From positions 1-64,000 of the forward strand of contig WHVD01000190.1 in the NCBI GenBank assembly GCA_015178975.1: a stretch of DNA of 64,000 bases, given 5' to 3'. Numbering within the stretch: position 1 is the stretch's first letter; each line of letters starts with the position of its first letter. Positions 57,292-64,000 of this stretch are shown in pieces. The DNA is from Hysterangium stoloniferum. Lineage: Eukaryota > Basidiomycota > Agaricomycetes > Hysterangiales > Hysterangiaceae. Position numbers and translations under genes: made by a program. Under the pieces are notes generated by a model. It saw only the letters and a list, made by a program, of their open reading frames with translations. It did no database searches and was not told the DNA's origin.

Positions 57292-58246
57292 TGTTAAGAG
57301 CAGAAACTGACAGATGTCGGCTGGCCGACAGGGACCGAACGGAAGGACTTGGCTTCAGCTTATGTGCTGCGCCCTCGCAAGTTACCGTCAGGTGTCCTTA
57401 AATTTCGGGCGGGCGAAAACTAGTCCTGTCAAGTAAACCTCTCGGTAAACTACCGATCGGAAACTGAAGGATAAGTTGAGGGTTGGGTTGAGGGGTCAGA
57501 GACCAAGAGTCGGAGGCTGAGAGAGTCAGAGACTGAGAGAGTCGGAGACTGAGAGTCGGAGACTGAGACAGTCGGAGACTGAGACAGTCGGAGACTGAGA
57601 CAGTCGGAGACTGAGACAGTCGGAGACTGAGAGTGTCGGGGACTGAGAGTCGGAGATTAGAGGTTGAAGTCGTAAATGTAGGTTGAATCGTAAATCGGAT
57701 GGAGTCGGAATGTGGTGGTCGTGAATAGATAATGGAGTCGGAAATTAGAGGGGTATCTAAGTTGATCTAAGTCGATATTCTAAGTCGATATTCTGATTGT
57801 CTAATAACTACATTTACAGTGGGTTTATATATGAGTTATCGGCGTCTAGAAACTACTAACTAAGGGAAGAGCGGAAAACGGCATTGACAAATAAGCTTGA
57901 CTAGGAACCGGAAGGTTACGATAAGATCGGAAGCCGAGATTTAGCCAAGAGTGGAATTACGAGAAAAGGGAATAGTCCACGGGCTACAGGTATATATGGG
58001 CATATGTGAAACATAGAGTAAAATGGATCATCATAATGAAAGGGGACGTATCAAAGCATAACCAGATGGTAGAGTATATTTTGACAGGGGCGTAAACGAG
58101 GTTTGATCGCCGTGAAGGTATACATCAGTGTCGGTATTCCGAAGGTTGCCGAAATGATGACTTTATCAATAACTTCGAACATTGATAGACTGTAGTATTC
58201 TCGGAGACCATCGGGTTGCGACATGGGTTACGACACGGTCGTAACA
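57292..58246 (-). repeat. Family-3 gypsy solo LTR, third level of nesting
   Basis: 955 bp. On the plus strand TGTTAAGAGCAG...GACACGGTCGTAACA. Duplication GAGCA at 57287-57291 and 58247-58251. Inverted relative to the copy at 45484. Core motif at 57345-57378. Confidence 0.88.
57507..57650. repeat. Minisatellite, 16-bp unit
   Basis: About nine copies of CAGTCGGAGACTGAGA and close variants inside the family-3 LTR. Not expanded in the copy at 45484. Confidence 0.75.
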
Positions 58247-58854
58247 GAGCATCAGAATGGAGGCAGAATGGAAACCTAAAGGGTAAACTACAACACAACA
58301 GGTTTCAGGTGCCAATGAGGTGGTGCCATGTCCCAGGGCTCCAATGTTGGGGTGCTGGAGGGTTACAAGGGTAAGAACAAGTTGTGGGGGCTGCAAGACA
58401 GGGATAACAACATATGTACACTAAAGTGTTGGGGTCCCAGAAAGGTTATCAAAGTAAGACCAAGTTGTGGGGGTCCAAAAGGGTGAGGATCCTAACATGT
58501 ATGCTACATTGGGTACTTGTCCTGACATTGCTTTTGCCATGCAGGTAGTTTTGTGATTCTCAATCAACCCTGGCCACACCCACTGGGAGGCTGTGAAGTG
58601 AATTTTTCACTATTTGAAAGGTACAAATGATCTTTTGGTTAATGTACAGAAAGCACAAAAATAATGGGAAACTTACCAGGTATGTGGATGCTGATGGTAG
58701 TATGGCAGAGGATCATTGAAAATGGTTCAATTCACCTCATTTACTGTCCAACCGGTGACATGGTTGCTGATACATACACTCACTAAGCCACTCCCTTCCA
58801 CTAAAGTCAATCACTTTGCTTCTGAATTGGGACTATCTACAGCATGAGGGGGAG

Positions 58855-59236
58855 TGTTGGATTATCAAGCATGTTATAGTCCAGTATATTTGGAGTTATT
58901 GCAGGGTCAAGAACAATGGTCCACCACATATTCTTTAGTCTTATGTACTTGTTCTTTTGTGCATTGTGTATTGTTCTTTTGTTACCACATTATTTTTGTT
59001 CCTAGATAGCTTAAAAACAAGCCATCCTAGTTGGCTTCACTTCAGCTATTTGGCATCTACCATGCAAATACTGAGGTGAGATACTTGCTATTGACCTTTA
59101 TTTAGTTCTTTCAATTATTGCATCTATCTATTTATTGTTTGCATCTAGGTAAATCAATATACATAGTTATTGTTTGTATCTAGTATTTTGCACTTTTCAT
59201 TTCTCACAAGCTGGCATAGTCAAAATACTGACATAC
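58855..59236 (+). repeat. Copia 3' LTR, right end uncertain
   Basis: TGTTGGATTATC follows the purine tract. A possible end is ACTGACA near 59236; no duplication can be checked. Confidence 0.5.
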
Positions 59237-62200
59237 CTTTTGATTCAACTGGTTCTGGCTGAATGGATGTGTTACATTTCATATTCTTCTTCAGGCCAGT
59301 TTCCATTGCTTCCAAACCTTCTTCCAGGTCCTCATCATTTTTGAGAGCTTGATCTTCCTACCAGACACTCACTTCCCTACTTTTTGAGGTACATAGATGC
59401 TCAATTGTATGAGGGTGATATTTTGGAACCCATGAGGTGAGTCATGTGCTACACAACATCTCCTATCTGTTTGTTATACCTCATGCCCAGTTGACATAGG
59501 GATACTCAAGCAGTTACCTGGTGCCCATTATTTTCGACCCTGTTCTACAGCTCATTTCCTTGATGAATTTTGAGGACTGTCAAGCTCATCTACCAGCACA
59601 AAACTGAAAGTCTCTGGCTGCTTGATCCAAGACCTGTAGAGAGACAGCATAGTGCATCATGTTTTAAAGGAGCATCAAAGAGTCATAGTGCAATTGCATA
59701 TGTTTTTAACCTTCTTAGAAATTCAGCTGCTCATCATCTTGTGCTTTCAGTAATAGGCCTGCCTAAACCTCATTCCTCGGAATCTATGTCAGATACCTTT
59801 GCTTACCACTTAACTCGTAACTGTCTTGTAGCTGTGTCTCCTGACTCACAAGATCCCTTGGGACAACTTTGGCCAACATACCCCTTCCCAGATACCAAAA
59901 TCCTTCATACCTGCAGGATGATGACACACACTCTCTTTGCTCAACTTCTATCTCATCTAGCTTTGTGCATCTTTATGCAAATTTTGACCTCCTCCATGTA
60001 TGTAGGTGGCTCCCCCTCATATCAGGCAGCAGCCCATCAAAATCATGAATGAAAGCAACCTGTACAGCATGCACAGCTGCCATCTCCTACACTTTCAAAC
60101 CTTCCTCCCCATCACTTGAGTGGGCCAGAGTCGAGTTCCAGTTTTGATATTATCTGACCTCCTGCTTTGGCCCCTGTGATACACAAAACATTTGAAGGAC
60201 TCTCCCTTCACCCTGTTTTGACAATTTTTTTTCAAGTGCATTTGTGTGTTGGGAATGATGCTGAAGCCCATTTGTGACAGCTTCTTAGTTGATCTGGAGT
60301 GTATTACAGCCATGGGATATATGCTGGCTGATATGTATCTGTGATGTCTGATATGTTGTAGTTCCATCTAACTTCTGATTTGCTTAGATGACATGTATGT
60401 GCATGGCTAAAAACAGTCAGAGTGACCAGAATGGCAGATATACATATGATGTGGGTGGAAGTTGGAGTCAGCTAGCCTTCATTTCTGTCCCTCCCTTCAT
60501 TTCCCCCTAAACTTATGTTTGTTTTATTTCTGTATAGGTGTAAGTCTCGAATGCTACCTACCAATCAATAAAGTGATGTTTTTTGGAACAACCGGTGACA
60601 TGGGTCCCATTCTTCGATGATGATGTAGATGTGATTATATTCTTGGCACTGATTAGTGCATTTTATTAGGCATTAGTGGTATGTTTAATCTATTTGCCTT
60701 CTATCTTCATCCATTCCTCTTCTCATGGCCTCTGGGGATGTGAAATGCTACTGTGGTAAGGCCTTGGGTCAGGAGGCACCACACAGCAGGAACAGGGACT
60801 TAGAGGGCTCTGGGGCTTTCATACTTACTAGATAGTGACTTTATATACATAATCTGAAGCCCTATATGTCTGAAAATACAACAGAGCTAATGTGAGTGAG
60901 TTTTTCAAATAAATGCATACAAACTACTCTCATACAGATTCACAGCAGGTATTTAGACTACAACAGCCAGGCACTGTCATTTTTTGCTCTCTAGATACAT
61001 GTAAAACAACATATGTATTACAAGCTCATTGGGAGTGACACATCTGTTGCCTCATGAATGAGTTTGCAAGCTCTCTACTGATACATGTCAAACTTTACAA
61101 AGCATACTGTAACCTAAAATAGTCACAATAGATCACCTTCTGGTCACAAGCTTTGATATTTTCTCTTCCAGGTGTTCAAATTCTGTGATTAATAGTTTGA
61201 AAATTTTGTAAAAAAATAGGTAGATTCAGAATAAATTCACAATAGTATAAAATATCTTGGAGATCTCCTGTAAGTCTATCTTGGAATTGATATTTTAGAG
61301 TGACCATTGGCATACATACCATGATTCTGAAATATGTAGTCCATTGAGGCATATAGGATTTTGGGCTATACATAAATAGTTTATTAGTAATTTACACATT
61401 TTAAAAAAATTTTGAACCATCTGTGAAGGAGATTGGATGATACCTTGTAGAAATATCTAAAGTTGTGGTAGGAATATTTTGTTGATGTGGGTAGAATGTT
61501 CTAGTACTGTGGTGAAAAGCACTTATTGTTGTGACTGTACTAGCCATTCATTTAACAGAACAAAGATGTTCATAACCTCTTCTGACATGTATCATAGCAT
61601 ATAATTGGATAAAATATTATCCCTATTAAATTGAACATTTTCACTTAATACATGCTTTAAGATTTGTGGTTCCATCGATTGATACAGGCATTCAGTCTAT
61701 AATTTTGAGGAATACATAATCTATTAAGGTGTATGGATATATTGTAAATTTGTTAGTAATCCACACATTTTTAAGAAATTTCAGAGCCATCTATGAAGGA
61801 AATCAGTCAAGTCACGGTGGTGATCTCTAAAGTTGCGGCAGGAATGTTTTATTAATGGGAGCCGGAATGAGTGCTTATTGCTGTGACAGGAATGGCAAGT
61901 TCGATGATCGGCAGCGTTAGGTGGTGTGGCGGCGCTCCGTTGATCCGCTATGTGATCCGTGGCGCCCGTGTTAGGTCTGCCTCTACGAATGCCTGCGTGG
62001 CAAACGATGATATTGCCACCGTGTCGAGCCGGACGTGGTCTATAAAAGCGCTTGCGAAATACTAGCGGGAATGCTGTTTTTGATATGAGACACCATTCAA
62101 CCAGGTTGCTGGTATACATTACTTGCAAATACAAGGAATTCAGACCTTGTCCTCATTCAACGGACTCGGGGCACTCTAGCCAGCAAACGGAAGACCGACA

Positions 62201-62477
62201 CCTAGAACAGGATGGGGTGGGATAGAATGCGGGCCTGGATTGTTATAGTGCGGTAAGACTTTCTCAAATGCCTAGCTGGCGAGACAATGCCACCAAAAGC
62301 CTGCCATACTTGACAATTTTGATGAGATTCATTATTTCACTATATATTTGTTGGATTTTTCTTGTCTGACCGCTTTGCTGTTATTCCAGCTGCCCCTCTG
62401 CCAGTGAGCCTGAGTCTGTTGTACGGGTATCTTGCTTTTTAACAGCCAGGACTGTCGTTGTTTAAAGGCATACCAAT
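59237..62477. other. AT-rich stretch, no gene supported
   Basis: One open frame at 59570-60052 (160 codons) is unrecognised and uses local low-complexity sequence. Diverged direct repeats: 61390-61510 and 61755-61875 share TAGTAAT-CACACATTT and AAAGTTG-GGCAGGAAT-like segments, period about 365. Nothing else recognised. Confidence 0.4.
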
Positions 62478-64000
62478 ATGCAGTGGCAGCTATCATTGTG
62501 TTTTCTGCTTGCAAATAACGTCGTTGCTTATGGGCTATCGACCGCCACGAGGACTCCGGCGCGTTCTCGGAATTCAATGTACTCCAGGTACGCTTCTCGT
62601 GCACATGACGAGAAACGTCTGTCTCATCAATTTCTCAAAGAAATACTCCCTCAACACTTCCCCAGGCAGGCTGCGAACCTGCAGAACCTGCCAATACCGT
62701 GACAGAACGTCTTAACGGGCTGTTAAGCTCAGGCGGAGCCGGCTACGTTCTTAGCCTTTGCCCTAATCAGAATTATAGCATCACCGCCCCTTTGCAATTT
62801 ACCGCACCCAACCAGGAGATAAGCACGCAAGGGCTGCCTACAGATAATTCACGAGCCATGCTAATCATCAGTGGCCCTGTTCTGCAGCCCGGACAGGCCA
62901 ATCACACCAGCGCCGTCTCCGGACAGTGCGCGACATGCAATGGTGTCAAACTTCGACATGTTCAGGTAGGCCCCCACTTATTCACATCTTGTCATTCTTA
63001 TCAAGGTATCAGATAAACGGCTCCCGTAATGGCGCGCAAGCCGTCCACGGCGATGCGAATATAGAAATGGGCGGGTCCAATACCGGACAGCTCATCGAAT
63101 TCGTCCGCTCCTTCGATCCCCGCTCATGGTCCTGCCTCCATGTATCACAGGGTACACTGGACTGCGCTCGTGCGACCGTCCAGAATAATGATATCGGTCC
63201 TTGCGGCTCGGATGCACCTGGACAGTGGGCGGATGGCATTTCTATTGCCTGTGCCAATACAACCGTACAAAATAACCATATCAACAGTCCCACGGACGGC
63301 GGGATCGTTTTGTTTGGGTCTCCAGGCTCTGTCGTGGAGAACAATACGATATGGATCGAGACGGTGAGCAATGTTATGACACGGACCAGCCAGAGAGCTG
63401 TCCTCACGTATTTTTTATCAGAAAACGCTTCTGGGAGGAATCGTGAGTATATGTGGTGCTCTTTCGTGGGGCAAGTGTTGAAAGTCTTCCAGAATTTAGT
63501 AGATTACAATCCATGGAACGGTAATTATAACGGAACTGTTGTGCGAAATAATGATATCGTCGGAGGGTTTGCAACCGACTCCATAGATGACGCGGTAGAT
63601 AACAAGGGCACTAATAGCGGGTCTGCGATTATCAAGTAAGTGCGATATATTCTAACGAAGAATTTATCCCGAATAAATACGCAGAATCGGTATTGCAATG
63701 GGGCCGCACGTTTGGTTCGGAAATTCCTACAAAGTCAATATATCACAGGGCGCACTGGTGGTGGACAATCGGTTTCAAGGAGCGGTACGCAAGTTTCAAA
63801 GATCCCCTCTCCGCCGTTCTCTTACCCTCCCTTGTTGACAGTTTGGCTATGCAATGGCCATGTCTTCGGTTGCCAATTTCACAGTGCTGAATAATGTTCT
63901 AGTAGGAGATACTGCATTCATCGGTTCGATTGGTCCGAAATGTTCTAATGCGCAAGGCCGGACACCCCCTGCACGACCATTTGTCGTGCAGCAGAGCCTT
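62478..64000 (+). CDS. Secreted right-handed beta-helix protein (pectin-lyase-like fold), 5' part
   Basis: Begins with a likely signal peptide (MQWQLSLCFLLANNVVAYG). Later exons: from about 62661 to 62965, 63013-63363, 63422-63442 (21 nt), 63493-63635, 63685-63784, and 63842 to the window edge; introns 47-58 nt. The body has the parallel beta-helix pattern of repeated V-x-N-N-x-I turns (ATVQNNDIGPCGSDA, TTVQNNHINSPTDGGIVLFG, VVENNTIWIE, VVRNNDIVGG). The join of the signal-peptide exon to the frame EPANTVTERLNGLLSSGGAG is not resolved: the obvious GTACGC...CCCCAG intron leaves the wrong phase. Fold is clear; substrate unknown, polysaccharide likely. Truncated by the window end. Confidence 0.75.

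Larger units (their letters stand above)
56764..58497 (-). repeat. Family-2 gypsy solo LTR inside the copia relic
   Basis: TGTTAAGATCTAAGC...GGATCCTAACA with duplication TGTAT at 56759-56763 and 58498-58502. Own length about 774 bp without the nested LTR. Confidence 0.88.
56362..58850 (+). pseudogene. Ty1/copia pol relic (RT to RNase H), split by an LTR
   Basis: Pieces 56362-56758 and 58503-58850. Motifs: ISDLGELHWLLGIEI, then GSLMY, cut exactly by the LTR and resuming ATLGTCPDIAFAMQ, then INPGHTHWEAVK and YLKGT. At the end LTKPLPSTKVNHF and the purine tract GAGGGGGAGTG (58846 on). Several stops. Confidence 0.85.

Noticed and set aside
59570-60052. 160-codon plus-strand frame as a gene
   Set aside because: No recognisable domain, no splice context, and it sits in decayed transposon-rich sequence.
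1-64000. CRISPR array, bacterial operon or phage features
   Set aside because: No regular spaced repeats, ribosome-binding sites or polycistronic layout; the DNA is clearly fungal.

Overview
The window is nuclear DNA of a mushroom-type fungus (Basidiomycota, most likely Agaricomycetes). The evidence is genes cut by many introns of about 47-75 nt, DUF6533 multipass membrane proteins, a fungal-type fused sulfite reductase beta subunit, and self-priming Ty3/gypsy chromoviruses. I see no prokaryotic or organellar signature and no CRISPR. Layout: (1) 1-7684 is a young Ty3/gypsy chromovirus (gag, pol with C-terminal chromodomain, near-identical LTRs; the 5' LTR is cut by the window edge). Between pol and the 3' LTR it carries an intron-containing gene on the opposite strand that encodes a coiled-coil plus Zn(II)2Cys6-cluster protein with its own TATA box. 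(2) 7685-9950 holds solo LTRs. (3) About 9960-31450 is an array of five diverged copies of one cassette: a DUF6533 membrane-protein gene on the minus strand, a divergent promoter region, and the first quarter of a sulfite reductase gene on the plus strand. Only the last copy is joined to a full sulfite reductase. Small transposon insertions and one inverted piece break up the array. || (4) 31458-43099 is the conserved gene island: sulfite reductase beta subunit (MET5 type, 9 exons including a 7-nt microexon), a relic of an alanine-glyoxylate aminotransferase, an unrecognised conserved-looking gene, ribonucleotide reductase large subunit (minus strand, with two consecutive 4-nt microexons at its 5' end), tRNA-Phe(GAA), and tRNA-splicing endonuclease subunit Sen54. 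(5) 43100-62400 is a transposon graveyard. Its nesting can be read from target-site duplications: a WD40 relic, gypsy LTRs nested inside one another, two Tc1 transposons with long inverted repeats, a gag-only gypsy element, and a Ty1/copia relic split by another gypsy LTR. (6) 62478-64000 is the 5' part of a secreted right-handed beta-helix protein gene that runs off the window. || The most interesting signal is that the two gypsy families with readable internal regions (1-7684 and 48962-55244) carry the same kind of accessory gene at the same place (next to the 3' LTR, antisense to gag). In both, a TATA box lies about 55-60 nt before the ATG, exon 1 is charged and coiled-coil-like and ends on a lysine codon at a phase-0 intron, exon 2 is short and acidic, and exon 3 has CX2CX6C-X8/9-CX2CX6C. 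The second element has lost pol but kept gag and this gene. Both elements also show a self-priming arrangement, in which the primer-binding site is complementary to the predicted first 10-11 nt of their own RNA, and the LTR families share a motif of about 34 nt. The conserved island has ordinary housekeeping functions (sulfate assimilation, dNTP synthesis, tRNA splicing) but unusual splicing signals (microexons, GC-AG introns).
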